NCBI GenBank assembly: GCA_002270565.1
Contig: NQMI01000064.1
Location: 63,404 to 127,403 of the forward strand
DNA from: Stenocarpella maydis
Taxonomy: Eukaryota > Ascomycota > Sordariomycetes > Diaporthales > Diaporthaceae
DNA: 64,000 bases
Direction: 5' to 3'
Shown: positions 34,129 through 45,196 of the stretch, in pieces
Layout: each line of letters begins with the position of its first letter
Position numbering within the stretch: position 1 is the stretch's first letter
Position numbers and translations under genes: made by a program
The notes under the pieces: model-generated
Seen by the model: the letters and a program-made list of their open reading frames with translations, nothing else
Told to the model about the DNA's origin: nothing
Database searches by the model: none

Positions 34129-35593
34129 ATGTCCCGCCTCACCTCTATAGCTGTGCTGGCTCTCGCGAGCTCTTCCGCTGCTGCTCGCAACTGCAAGGCT
34201 ACTCGCCAGACCGATAACGCAGTTAACGCGACGGTCGTGACCAACGTCACCCTCTCACCGATTCCCGCGCCGGCGAAGTCTGATTGTCTTGTCCCCAAGA
34301 CCAATGTGTCCCTGGACTACGGTCTGCAGAACGCAGACCTCGCCGCTGTCAATATCACCTTGTCAACCAACTACCCTACCATCCTGCTGGAAACCATCCA
34401 CAATCTTACAGCCGTTGACTGCTCATCGGATTCGGTTGCACTTACTTTCAACAACGCCCAGGATCTGGACGAAGCGTACACACAATGGTCGACTCACGAC
34501 AAGCTGTTGCTCATTACGAATCACATGGGCGACTGCGACACGGAGCATGAGCGTGGTTTCTTCTTGGCCGGCACTTACACGTCAAACACATCGAGCCTCA
34601 CCTTGACCGCCGCCGCGGAGAAGACAGATGTGAACAGTACAAGCTGTGAGCTGACCCCTCAATCCCACTATAACAGCCAAAATAATCTAATATCCATGAC
34701 CAGCCTACATGAAGACCCAGTTCCACGGCCTGCCCGCAGCCAGCACCGCAGACCCCTCCAGGCGCGACATCGTCGTCAACCCGGGCAAGCTCACCTATGA
34801 CCACACCTGGAGCCTCCCCTCCACGGTGCTATACGAGTATGACCCCTACGTCACGGTGACCGCCAAGTCGGCCGAGCTGGACCTGTCGGTCGGGCTGAGC
34901 GGCTACCTTGAGTTCGATGTCAGAAAGCTGCACCTGGAAGCGCTGCACGTCGACTTCGACACGGCCGTCCGATCGGACCTCGTCCTCGAGCTGGATGTTA
35001 CGGCCCCCTATAAGAACTCTTTTGCGTACTCGCCTGACGCACTGGTGTACTATGTTGTTAATGTGCCCGGGATTATCACCTTTGGCCCCGAGTTGCTGTT
35101 CAGTGTGGGCGCCGACCTCGACATCTCGGCCGCCGTGGAAGTCGTCATGGACGTCGGCGCCGACATCGCGAACGGCACGGTCCATATCGACTTTGTCGAC
35201 GCTCAGGCCACAGGCGCGCAGGGCTGGGAGCCCACGTACCACGCCAACATCAGCCTCTCGGAGAAGGCCGCCGTGGACGTCAACCCCTACGTGTCCTTCA
35301 CCGCCGGCATCCAGTTCAAGGTGCTCGGCGGAGCGCTCGACCTCAGCGGCGGCCTGACGCCCAGGCTGAGCTTCCCCACGGAGGTGACGCTGGATGCCGG
35401 CCAGGAGGTTGGCGCCGGCAGCGGGGCCGACACCACCGTGACGCAGCCCGGCGCCGGGGCCGTGTGCACCAACGGGGCGGCGGTCGCGAGCGACTTTGAC
35501 TTTAGCCTGACTGCGTATGCGACGCAGTGGTTCAACCAGGTGATATACAATACGACGGTGCCGATTGCGGATAAGTGCTACTCTTGGGTCTAG
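34129..35593 (+). CDS. Secreted glycoprotein, DUF7029/DUF7223-like
   Basis: Two exons, join(34129..34645, 34704..35593), with a 58-bp intron give 468 residues. ATG 34129 begins a signal peptide (MSRLTSIAVLALASSSAAA). The first domain contains TNVSLDYGLQNADLAAVNITLS, a Cys-containing VDCSSDSVALTFNNAQ and LLLITNHMGDCD...RGFFLAGTY, which matches the pattern of fungal DUF7029 domains. The second half (YVTVTAKSAELDLSVGLSGYLEFDV, ISAAVEVVMDVGADIANGTVHIDF) is beta-rich with alternating hydrophobic residues, like the DUF7223 part. Many N-glycosylation sequons are present, and a C-terminal Cys pair. No enzyme motif. Role unknown; an extracellular or wall-associated protein. Confidence 0.8.
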
Positions 35594-36019
35594 GAGACGA
35601 TCGTTGCGGCCAGAGGGGCATGAAGTGATATTGTCAGCCACCCAAGGCTTGATTTAGCCTTTGGCATGTCTGCATTACCGCCTTTTCTTTTGTACTGACT
35701 GACCAATTCGTCGAGTTGCGCTCACCTTTGTGGTTTGGGTAGCCTTTGGGGCGACCCGGTGCCCAGGGTGGTAACAGACGGGCCGTTGTCATGTTCGACA
35801 ATGTCTCCACATGATATCATGCTATACTTTTGAACTCCGTGAAGAGTCACTGTGTTATTATCAACCTGCTGTTTTCAATCACAATTTCATCTACAATACT
35901 GGCTTTGCTGAGTCTATTGTGTTCTCTGAGTTTCTCTAGTAAATCTAATTAGCAATAATGATCGTTGAAATAGGGAACAGGGTCTTATGCAGAGCACCAT
36001 AGTGGTCTACGCTGTACCG
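35594..36019. other. Intergenic spacer
   Basis: 3' region of the DUF7029 gene; no other feature recognised. Confidence 0.5.
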
Positions 36020-36023
36020 ACAT

Positions 36024-36470
36024 CTACGGGTCCAGAAATCGACCATCCAATTTCCTGCGAACCGATTCCAGGAAAAGAGAGCCCCATTCTTCAGCGATAC
36101 TTGGTTTCAGAGCATCGCCAGGCTCCGGTGTTCGTGATGCTTCAGTGAAGACATCAAGCTCGAGGCCATGGCTAGGCAGGCAGTAAGCTACTGAAGACAA
36201 AGATCGAGAAACCAGGACATGGCTGTACAAAGATGAGAGACTAGTTCATGATCCTCACCTTAAACCTACTGGGTACAGCAGTCAAGGCTTGCTCCCATGA
36301 CCCTGTAGATTTTCTGGCTCGGATTCCGGATCTCTGCCTGATCTGCAAGGTGCTCTGAGTCTAGGCATCTCACGAGTTGTCGGTCTACCAGCTGATCCAG
36401 ATTTGGACGCAGAAGTCCAAGCCTTGCCTTGTTCTCATCACTAAAGGCTCTCTCTCTCCTTGTACAGTAA
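36024..36470 (-). pseudogene. Relic of an unrecognised fungal protein gene
   Basis: The minus strand reads AFSDENKARLGLLRPNLDQ, then LVDRQLVRCLDSEHLADQ and AEIRNPSQKIYRVMGASLDC before a TAG (about 36290), with FKVRIMN just after in another frame. Farther on, ELDVFTEASRTPEPGDALK, SIAEEWGSLFLESVRRKLDG and RFLDP read cleanly to a stop at 36024. The coding quality with two broken joints suggests a decayed gene of about 150 or more residues. The TAG follows CAG, consistent with a RIP-type or drift mutation. Family not known to me. Confidence 0.5.
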
Positions 36471-36973
36471 AACCCTGGGAGCAGTCAACTGGTGCCATTT
36501 GATGCCATGGTTTGGGGGTGTTTGTTACACCACGGAAGATACGGATGAGCTGTAGGATCTGGCAACAGGAAATGAGGACAGTACAGAATGGCTGACTTGA
36601 ATATATATTGGACTACTGCTTGAAACCACCTCAGACTATGTGAGTAGTGGTATCTGACTACAATAGAACATAATGTTGGGCGGAATGACCTACCTGTAAA
36701 GGACTCTGAAGAAAGAAGACCATTCTGCTTCTCGTGGTAAAACTCCAGCCCACGTAGTTCTATTCTCTTCAATGAAGCCTCCCCCAGTAAACCTCTGTTC
36801 CTCTAAAGTTCTATTCCATCGTAAGCACACACCATCTTCTCGGTGTGTGCCATCAATGCGATGAGCACTATTGGGGGCTCCGTTGAGATAAGATGCAGAT
36901 TAAATCATTTACTCGCGGCCTCCAGAATGCCGACCGGGGCGCCGTAGCTTTTCAAGTCTGTAGATCCTCGTCG

Positions 36974-38339
36974 CTAAATGGGAGAGTACGTGATGTTCAC
37001 GCATGTCTTTCTCATGATGCCGTTCTCCGTGGATCGCCCTTCCCCGCCCGTGCCAGCTTCCGGTGCAGGGCCCGGAAACATATCCAGGAAGTCCATTGTC
37101 GTCACAATTCTCCTCTCTGAAAAGTCATCCTCTTCGTCCTCAGCGAGCACGGATGTCATTGGTGTCTTGCCGGTGCCGCGTCTTAAGCCCTTCGAATTTT
37201 TCCCTGCCGGGCTCTGCAGTTCGATTTCCGAGCCATCTCCTCCATTGCGATCCTGCCGTCTCAAAGAAGCTTTCCTTGGCGTCTTGGTGCATGCAGATAC
37301 GGTTGCAGAATAGTTCGCGCAACCCCCCCGGTACATGTTCGGTGGATGGTCTTGGTAGTATTCGTAAGACCTATTCGTCGAGTCCCTTCCGAAGAAGCTA
37401 GGAAAGAAGTGTAGGATCAACGGTTTTAGGAAGGGGCCACATGCTGATGCAATGGCCAAATTAACCTCAATCGAGGAGGTAGTTCCTCCCACCCCGTATG
37501 TCGAGTCTGGATTCGGCTCTCCGTAGTAAGCCATGATGAGGTAGTACATGCGATACACACTGATTGCGGTGACACTTTAGAGGCCCCATGGTCAGCGCTT
37601 GTCTTGCATTGCAAGGTATCCGACGTTGAAAGTGGAACTCACAACACGCCCATTGACAGCAACAAAATGACTGCTAGCTTCTTCCTGAATTTCATTGTCA
37701 AATTTGAGGTCAACCAAATCGGAATGATCATGACCAGGATATCTGTCAGGATGGTGCCGCCGCTGTACCAATGAAGAAATTCCCAACTTGGATGCATGTT
37801 CCGGCTGTGTTGGGATAAAAGGTTTTCTCAATGGGGATGCATTGAAGTAGATCGATTAGAAAAATTGTAACCATCATCAGGGTATTTAGAACTATGATTG
37901 CAATAATGAATATCCGCAAATTGTCGATGCTGCCACCCACGCGGAGAAAGAATAGGAGCATTCCGTTCCTCACGAGAGCCAGGATCGGGTTGTAAAGGAG
38001 CTGGGTGGCGTAGTTGTACTTGGCTCCAAGGACCGGATCCACTCGATCCAACGGGATATCCTTTATGTGGTAACCAAGAAAGTTAGTCTTGATGCCTGGG
38101 ATATGTCAGTGAGTGCACTTCCCGTCGAACTCCAGTCGTAGTTGCGACGTACCCATGACTGTGGTATAAGCCTGGGCAAAAGAAAGCATCATGGGCAAGA
38201 CGATGAGGCCATCATCCCAACCCAGGTTTCTGGTGATGAAGTAACGACTGTATAGGCGGAGTAGGACAAAAACGAATGCAACGCATGGCGCTGCGATGGA
38301 TATTCCTATCGCCAACGGCTGGAGCCCCGTGTCAGCCAT
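36974..38339 (-). pseudogene. SAT4/PTH11-like fungal rhodopsin-fold membrane protein with one frameshift
   Basis: The exons complement(36974..37574, 37643..38095, 38153..38339) carry a seven-helix SAT4-type protein of about 413 residues. Evidence is the start MADTGLQPLAIGISIAAPCVAF, the LRLYSRYFITRNLGWDDGLIV signature after TM1, a CIQVGNFFIG segment and ILTDILVMIIPIWL (TM6), then MRK...ITYSPI at the end. Introns are 57 and 68 bp. Within exon 2 the frame slips by one base in a GCGGCGGCACC run (37755-37763): GTAA is followed by ILTDIL only if one base is added. Total exon length (1241) is one short of a multiple of three. All other exons are intact, so it is either a very recent null allele or an assembly error. 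Such proteins sense surfaces or metabolites at the plasma membrane. Confidence 0.75.
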
Positions 38340-39958
38340 TTTGAGGTCCACGGGACAGGAGAAGATCCGCGGCTGGGCTAGGTGAAGAAAGAAGACGCCG
38401 CCGTGCCATTGAGCAAGATTGGAAATCACAGTGGCTCCAGGACTGCGCTGGCAGAGCCTGGACGAAAAGAAAGGAAGGGAATAGGGCCGACAATCCCCTA
38501 TATTGAACTGGCCACCTGAGCACAGCCACTGCTCGCATGCCGGGCCGTGGAGACAGGGCTGCGTCGGATATTTTGAAACCCTTGCCTGCTTGCGCGGCCG
38601 GGCCCCAACATACTTCGGGATTATCCAAAGATCTCCCGGCTACCGACTCAGTCCTCTAGTGTAGCCCCTGCCATATCTAAGGGGCTCAGTCCAAAGTTGA
38701 TGCCACATTGGTGTGTTTGATATTGAATGTGCCGGCTGACACATGCCTGCAACATTTGCGGTTTTTTTTTTAAGCCGATCAGGTACATATGCACTTATAC
38801 ATGCCGTTGGCCTGTTTATTATCACTTCATTACTTCTGAAGCGGAGGTGAGCTTGAGGGGCTCCCAGGCTATAGCGGCTGTATGCGCGTGTTAGAATTTT
38901 GCCCCCCCCCCCAAGAAAAGGAGGAAGTGTAACTGATTTATATGTATTGATTCAACTAAGTTCTAGGGGAAAATTGAGTTTCGGGGGATCTCGGTTATTT
39001 AATTGGTCTGAAAACTTTATACCTCTGTGATTTTTTTTTAAAAAAAAATTTGGAAATAAAAAAGGTTAACACCCTACCCTGTACTTTGTATATTAGAGGC
39101 AGGCAGCTTGCCGCCATGTTTTACCTACCGTACATCTAAAGTGGAGAGCGTCGGATTCCAGAACGACGGATGGCGATCCAGGCGTCTGGGGAAAGTGTGG
39201 GACGATTCGCTCTGGCCGCGAGTCGGCAGGAGCTGTGTATTTCCGATTTGGCTTGTAGACGATCTTTTGGTCATAAGCTAATTTCTGGCTGCGCGCTATG
39301 CACATAAGGATCATCAAGATCTCACAAAAGGCATTGATTGTCATGAAGTCGATTACGCCGGACCAATTGTCACTTTGCGACAAAACCCCATTTTCGAGTT
39401 TGGCCCGGCAACTTTCATACACTAACACCCCCACCAAAACCTTTCGTTTTTGTCGATCCTTCAATGCCCATCTTGGCCGGGGGTTTGCCATGATGTTAAT
39501 TATTACCCGGGAGCCGGAACGCAAACGTCTACGATCATCCTGGATCACCGCACTCGCCCCTTCGCGCAACTCCCCGAGTCATCCGATAATCCGCGTGCTT
39601 GGAGAATGAAGTTACAGAACCTGCAGATACCCACTTCTGAGCAGGCTCGTCTGACTTGCAGTTTGCAGTGGAGACCACTATCAAGAGAAAAATGGTTTGG
39701 TTTATCGAGCAGGGAAAACGTCCCCAGGCTAATGGCCGCAGGAGATAAGGACTCGTCAAGATTGCCCCCGACAGTGAGGCTGGCGAGTCCGCGGATGGAG
39801 GCGACTCTTCCTGGTGCACTGGACCATAATTAACTCACACAATGTCGACCAGCCCCACATCGCTTGACATGACTATGTGAAACGGATTTGCATAATCGAA
39901 CAGAACAGCACATCCGTCTTCTGGGCTTGGTGAGTGATCAAAGAGCCGCGTGATCGAC
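38340..39958. other. Intergenic spacer with homopolymer tracts
   Basis: Contains C-run 38901-38911 and T/A runs at 39030-39060. No gene I can support; a 133-codon minus frame ending at 39093 has no recognisable features. Confidence 0.4.
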
Positions 39959-41548
39959 ATGGCAAATCACGCGGGCTTTCTGTGCCTGCTACTGGCATCT
40001 GCTGCTGGAGTTCCGGCCCTGTCGCGATCCTCAGCCGCAACCCGCCCCATCAGCGTGAACAATCTGTTTGCTGAAGAGACGACCTAACTAACTGACGAGT
40101 CCCTGACTGAGCTAGGTTCTCTCCTACACGGGCAGTCTATCGGTCTCAACCACGCGGCCTTTCAATAAGTGTTTAGATTCTCAAAGGGCACTTCGGTCGC
40201 TAAAGGTCCCCCGGGGATTGCAACTGTACCGGCGAAGCGGCGGTACTCTAAACGGTAGTTAAGCCGTTCAACCACCGCTTATTCTAGGAGAGAAAGTTGA
40301 ACCATTTAGAATTCGTAAGCAGTTTAAACTTAAGAAGCAGATTTAGCATAATTTACGTACATATATACCTAGCCCCCAAGCCCAGGAAGAAAGGCACTCC
40401 TTCCTTAAATATTACTACCTTTGCTACTACCTCTACTAATAGGATAAAGGGAAAAAAAAAAGGTAAGGAAAATAAACAGAAGGAAATTCTTAAGTACTAA
40501 AAAAGTAAATTTGAGAGAAATACTTAAAATACCGATTTAAAATAAGTCCTACTTAAAATTTAATTCTTGCTTAGCTAGAATTTATGCTAAAGGGCCAGGC
40601 CTTTCCCCTCCCCTTTTAGTCCTTCCTTTAAACCATTTAGAGATTTTAAACTGCTTAGGATTTTTAAACCATCCAACTTCCCACCCCAATTTTAAACCGC
40701 TTACCTGGCCCTGATACTGCCGGTACAGAAGACCTATGCGGGAGACAACTCATGGCCGAACGAACTCGTGTGGTTCGCTTTCGACTTCCTCCTCGGCAGT
40801 GCCCTGCTAGAAGTGCCGCCAATCGCTTCGCCATGTTACTCGTGCTCGGATTGGGACACCTACGATGAAGCCATGTGCGCGTCGATTTCGGATCGCTTCA
40901 CCGGCAGCCACCTCCACATGGACCAGCCCTCCTCCATCATGAGACCTTTCTACCAAGGTGCGACCTGCATGCCTATCGAAGGTGCACCGGGAAACTGTAC
41001 CCCGGGAGGATTCCCCTACTATGTCGTCAACGCATCCAATGTGGCACAGATCCAACTGGCCACTAACCTGGCCCGGAACCTGGATCTTCGTCTTGTGATC
41101 AAGAACACCGGACACGGCTTTGCAGGGAAGTCAGCAGGTGAAGGCGCACTTAGCGTCTGGACGCACGACCTCAAGGGCCTTGAGTGCCTTCCCGACTAGT
41201 ACTCCAGCAGCAACCACGCCGGTCCTGCTTTCAAGATGGGCTCTGGTGTCCAGACTTTTGATCTGTATGCCGCGGCCAACGAACCCCCAAGTTGTGCCTG
41301 TTGAATGAAAGCTCAATTCAATTATACTCACGATCAGCAACTGACACGCCTTTACTACACAGGCCGACTCTTCCGAGCCAAACCGGCAACAATCCTTCTG
41401 GGGGACCAGCTACGCGGAACTGTTGCCAATCAAGCAAAAGTATGACCCGAGCGACTTGTTCTACGCCCTTGCAGTCGGAAGTGAGAATTGGGAAGTTAAG
41501 ACAGAGACGGTCTTGCCGACACAAATTGGCAGGCTTTGCAGAGTATAG
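39959..41548 (+). pseudogene. BBE-type FAD-linked oxidase pseudogene, split by a transposon and internally deleted
   Basis: ATG 39959 starts a signal peptide (MANHAGFLCLLLASAAGVPA) and an N-terminal stretch ended by a TAA. A small transposon occupies 40224-40728. Across it, one copy of the AA duplication restores the frame DCKTYAGDNSWP. The FAD-binding part continues LLGSALLEVPPIASPCYS, PFYQGATCMPIEGAPGNC, NASNVAQIQLATNLARNLDL, RLVIKNTGHGFAGKSAGEGAL and SVWTHDLKGLECLPD, then a TAG (41197-41199), then SSSNHAGPAFKMGSGVQTF. About 300 codons of the substrate domain are missing. The C-terminus reappears at 41380-41548 (QQSFWGTSYAELLPIKQKYD, ...DLFYALAVGSENW). The family uses covalent FAD to oxidise sugars, alcohols or alkaloids. 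Confidence 0.88.
40224..40728. mobile_element. Small TIR transposon (family CTGTACCGGC), copy A
   Basis: A 505-bp AT-rich insert in the FAD oxidase pseudogene. It starts CTGTACCGGC and ends GCCGGTACAG, a perfect 10-bp terminal inverted repeat. It is flanked by AA on both sides (40222-40223, 40729-40730). Removing it with one AA restores the coding frame, which proves the 2-bp target duplication. Internal inverted segments (AACCATTTAGA near 40303 and 40625, AAGCAGTTTAAA against TTTAAACTGCTT) suggest a foldback structure. No transposase ORF. Confidence 0.85.
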
Positions 41549-42040
41549 GTCGTCAATACTCTTTTTCGAATGTCATGCAACCACTTTCATCGTCAACTTG
41601 GGCTCCATGGTGTTTCAAAATGGGCACCCCAGTGCTGGCCTTGTAGATATTCAAAGCGTACATATGGCCGCTGACGGCTCGCGACCCGAAAAACACCTGA
41701 TCAGAGCTCTTTACATGGCTTCAATGATTCTGCTGTGGTGGTACGGAGCAAACACAGCGTGATAGCTTGTCGAGACACAAAGAAGAAAGCAGAAACAACC
41801 TTAGACATGAAATACAAGATTTATAGATTCTGTAAGACTTTTTTGGACGTCAAATTCTAATTCGCGCAGGGTATCATTCTCCCAGTGGCCCGGTAAAATA
41901 AACGAAGCTCGAATACCGGACAAGGTGTGCGCATTACCTATAGATTTCTTTGGCCCTTGTCCTAGTATAATTCTTCTCCTTCTGCACCATTGCTTAACTG
42001 TCATATCCAGAATATGGCAGTGTGCAAAGCCCCAACCTTA
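41549..42040. other. Intergenic spacer
   Basis: 3' region between convergent units; nothing recognised. Confidence 0.5.
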
Positions 42041-42868
42041 TCACATGGCAGACATTGCTCCACTTGATGCGATCGTCATCGTGTGTATATACCGAAGCTT
42101 CCCCCTGACCAGGCGAAATTCATGACTGTCCGGAGCATGGCTCAAGTGCTGGAAGATATTGATCACATCAACCGACCCAAAGGACTCGTCGATAACGTAG
42201 CGCCTGTTGATGTTTGGCGCCTGCGAGCTGTTTGTCGGTATCCCAGGCTTGCAGCTGTCGGTGTGAGACCCGTTGCCGGTGTACGCGGAGCCCTCTAGAC
42301 GGGCACAAGGCGTGCCCCATGGGACGGCATCGATCGCGCTCTTGTTGCTCCACATGTCCAAGTAGGCATCTGCCGCGTCTTTGAGAGCCTTGCGGCTGTC
42401 TCGCTCGCCCTCTGGTATCATGCTCCAATCCTCTTTCAGAACCCACTCGAGCGTCTTGCTGGCGTTGAAGATCCAAGAACCTGTGGTTGAGACCACGGAG
42501 TCGACCAGATAGACGAGCATATCGTTGCCCGGGTCGTGGCGAACCTGCGTCCCCACGACGTGGGGAGATGCGCGATCGGTCATGATCATTTCCGTATACG
42601 TAGCACACTGTGTAAGGTCCGCGATGGTACGGTTGTGGTCCACGTGCAGCTTGTTGCGGAGGACGCCGGTGGCGATCTCAATCGTCCTATTGTTCTCTAT
42701 GTAGGTGAAGTTATTGGGGTTTGCGCCACTCAAGTTTCTGAGGGATCCAACGTTCTGTGCGTCAACCAGACCGTGGGCAAACTGTAGCATCCGCGTCTGG
42801 TTACACTCGGCACCAAATGCGGCTGCCAATGGCATGCTGGCAACAAAACAATGCGAAAAGCGAACCAT
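42041..42868 (-). CDS. Secreted protein with DUF8021-like domain
   Basis: A single exon of 275 residues. ATG 42868 starts a signal peptide (MVRFSHCFVASMPLAAAFGA). The mature part shows the pattern of the fungal DUF8021 family: ECNQTRMLQFAHGLVDAQ, NFTYIENNRTIEIATGVL, LHVDHNRTIADLTQCATYTEMI, then VVGTQVRHD, a lipocalin- or SnoaL-like fold segment, WSMIPEGERDSRKALKDAAD, VPWGTPCARLEGSAYTGNGS and NRRYVIDESFGSVDVINIF ending in KLRYIHTMTI. There are six or more N-glycosylation sites and conserved cysteines. The last codons (SGAMSAM) may be a degenerate tail. Function unknown; an extracellular binding or enzyme-like protein. Confidence 0.85.
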   Translation of the reverse strand: MVRFSHCFVASMPLAAAFGAECNQTRMLQFAHGLVDAQNVGSLRNLSGANPNNFTYIENNRTIEIATGVLRNKLHVDHNRTIADLTQCATYTEMIMTDRASPHVVGTQVRHDPGNDMLVYLVDSVVSTTGSWIFNASKTLEWVLKEDWSMIPEGERDSRKALKDAADAYLDMWSNKSAIDAVPWGTPCARLEGSAYTGNGSHTDSCKPGIPTNSSQAPNINRRYVIDESFGSVDVINIFQHLSHAPDSHEFRLVRGKLRYIHTMTIASSGAMSAM

Positions 42869-45196
42869 CGTGTCTCTGACTTGTGGCTGTAGGTAGGTTT
42901 GCGACTGGAGCGGCAGTTTATGGTGCTGATTTCTATCGTCCCAGCCATTCTCCACATTGAGAAGGCAATGCCCTTTTATCATAAATGTGTTGTTTCACAA
43001 TCCAGCGCGCAACCCAAGTGCCATTCTGCCTATATCGACGCAAAAACAGAATCCGGCAAAATGCAGATCTGAGCATGCCCGGGAAGTTTCAGCAAATCAG
43101 ACTCGGGAAGCCTTTCGGCAGCGGGTTGAACGATTGAGCAATATAAAACTAGATTGCTAAAAGTGCCACGACAGATATTCTTTTTCTCGTTCTCCCAGTT
43201 TTCCTTATACTTCCCGGCCCTCAAAAAGTCCGCTCAAGGTGGGGCGTGTAGGCATCTGCTCCTGTGTGTGCCGCGAAGAAGTTGGGATCGAGTAATATTG
43301 CTCTCAAAACAAATTGAACTCCCGAAGCTGGCTGGCCATAAGGCACATAAACAGCCTTGCTATTTCTCGGCAATTGAAGTTACCGCGCTCGAGCTTCTCT
43401 CTTTCGCACTCCTCTTTCCCCTCCTCCCGTCCTGATCCTTGTGGCTGGCTCAGCTGTTGACAGCCAACTATGAGCGTTTCATGTAGGCTCTGGATGTATT
43501 TTGACTGACGAATTCCTGAGGATGGATTTCTCCATAGATATCTGACTCTCCTGCTTGAGAATCTCCACCGGAACTATCGCTGTCGAGTGCTTTTCCTTAC
43601 TGCAACGAGTTGCGTGCCGCGGTCGGAGATGGTATTGGGTTTCACGTCGGGCGACTTGGCTCGCTTGCCTACTGTTCTCTTTGTTCGCCATTATTCTTCT
43701 TTTCTCTCTTTGGCTTGCATGCGAAATAAGCCAGCGCCTTCGTCTGCTTGTCACCGTATTTCCGTCCTGATTCTGGAGATCCTCGATGCTTGTGACGCTT
43801 GTTTTCGGGCCGGATAATTTTATCCCACAGCAGCTGCCCGTCTTCCAAGGTCTTAAACAACTCGTTCACTAATTTTTGACCCATTCTGACAGGCTATGGT
43901 TGCTTTGGAGTGCTGTTTGAGAGTCGCGAGATCCTGGGGGTTGCCGAAGTCGAACAAAATTAAAAAGAAATGTTTTTTTTAAAAAAAAATTAAAAGGCGG
44001 GTTGCGAGATTATATGCGCTCCAGGAAAATTAATTGATTAACAAATCGCTCTGAAATAGAAGCTGTAAATAGAGAACTTAGTGTTCAGCTATGGATACCA
44101 TAGCGTGGCATAGTGCGCAGCCAAACATTATTCGAGCCTCTATGGTCGCGATGGCCAACCAGTAGTCCGAGCGATTATGTATCAATGAGTGCATGTGACC
44201 AGTCTTAGTATGCATGGGCGCCTAATGGACTTCTAAGTTGCTGTTACAACCATTTTGTTGAAGGTGTTGCATCGTTTCTCACTACTCGCAATTCGCTTTG
44301 CACATTTGTCTCGGTGAATGCAATTTTTGCTTAAACACCAAGAGACAAATTTACCTCCTTTAAAGATTGCCAATACCTTGTATTCACCTGTAAAACCCAA
44401 TAGGGCCATTTAGCCCTTACTAAGACTTGAAGATTGCCAAACCACAACATATGATTCCTGAAGTTGCCGGTCCCTTGTCTACAAAGCGGAGACGCAAAGG
44501 CCATTTCTCGGGATCCAACTGCCAGATGTCCTTTCGGAAAGCTTCCACAGTCGCTATGTCATCATTTTGGGCAGTCCATTGGTCGACTCAGTTCCGTCTC
44601 ATCGTAACTAGGTAGCTGACGCCTTGCGAGTCCATTTTGTGAAGAAGACGAACACCTCTCCGAGACTGTACGCTTAGTCTGACTCGGCTATGGTACCGTC
44701 TCGTCTCCCCCCTCTTATTGACGAGTTATTGATAATTCATTGTCGGGATTATTTTGATTTGCTTAGTTGAAGCCGGTGTATCGATGTCTTGAAAAAAGAA
44801 ACGAAAAGAAACGAAAAGAAACGAAAAGAAACGAAAAGAAACGAAAAGAAACGAAAAGAAACGAAAAGAAACGAAAAGAAAAGAAAAGAAAAGAAAAGAA
44901 AAGAAAAGAAAAGAAAAGAAAAGAAAAGAAAAGAAAAGAAAAAGGGAATTTTGACCGGACAAAAAAAAATAAGTCGCAATGAATTGAGCGAGAATGGATA
45001 ACTACGTGAGGCACATCGTCGATGCTGGACTCGTCGTCGTTGACAACTGTCCCCGCCACTAGATCTGTTCAAACGCATTGCGGACTCTGCTGCCTATATA
45101 ATGCGGAGGGTTTATGTGTAATTTTCCAGAAAGCTTTGGTGGGTGTCCTATCTAGTCGGGAAGGGCTGACGCAAGATATTCGCTGTCAATAGGCGA
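42869..45196. other. Intergenic region with microsatellite
   Basis: 2.3 kb with no supported gene. An A/T run lies at 43975-43995 and the GAAAA microsatellite at 44798-44942. Confidence 0.45.
44798..44942. repeat. Two-phase purine microsatellite (GAAACGAAAA)n then (GAAAA)n
   Basis: The first 83 bases repeat GAAACGAAAA about eight times; the next 60 repeat GAAAA about twelve times. The 10-mer differs from two 5-mers by one base, so the array shows a sharp switch of repeat unit. Confidence 0.95.

Noticed and set aside
38901..39060. Possible non-coding RNA at homopolymer-rich stretch
   Set aside because: No foldable structure or known RNA motif; only low-complexity runs.
39093..39491. Minus-strand frame of 133 codons starting MANPRPRWALKDRQ
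   Set aside because: It has a possible ATG and a hydrophobic stretch but no family resemblance, sits among homopolymer runs, and lacks conserved-looking blocks.
44726..45078. Long Phe/Ser- or Lys-rich frames over the microsatellite
   Set aside because: They are translations of the GAAAA repeat, not genes.
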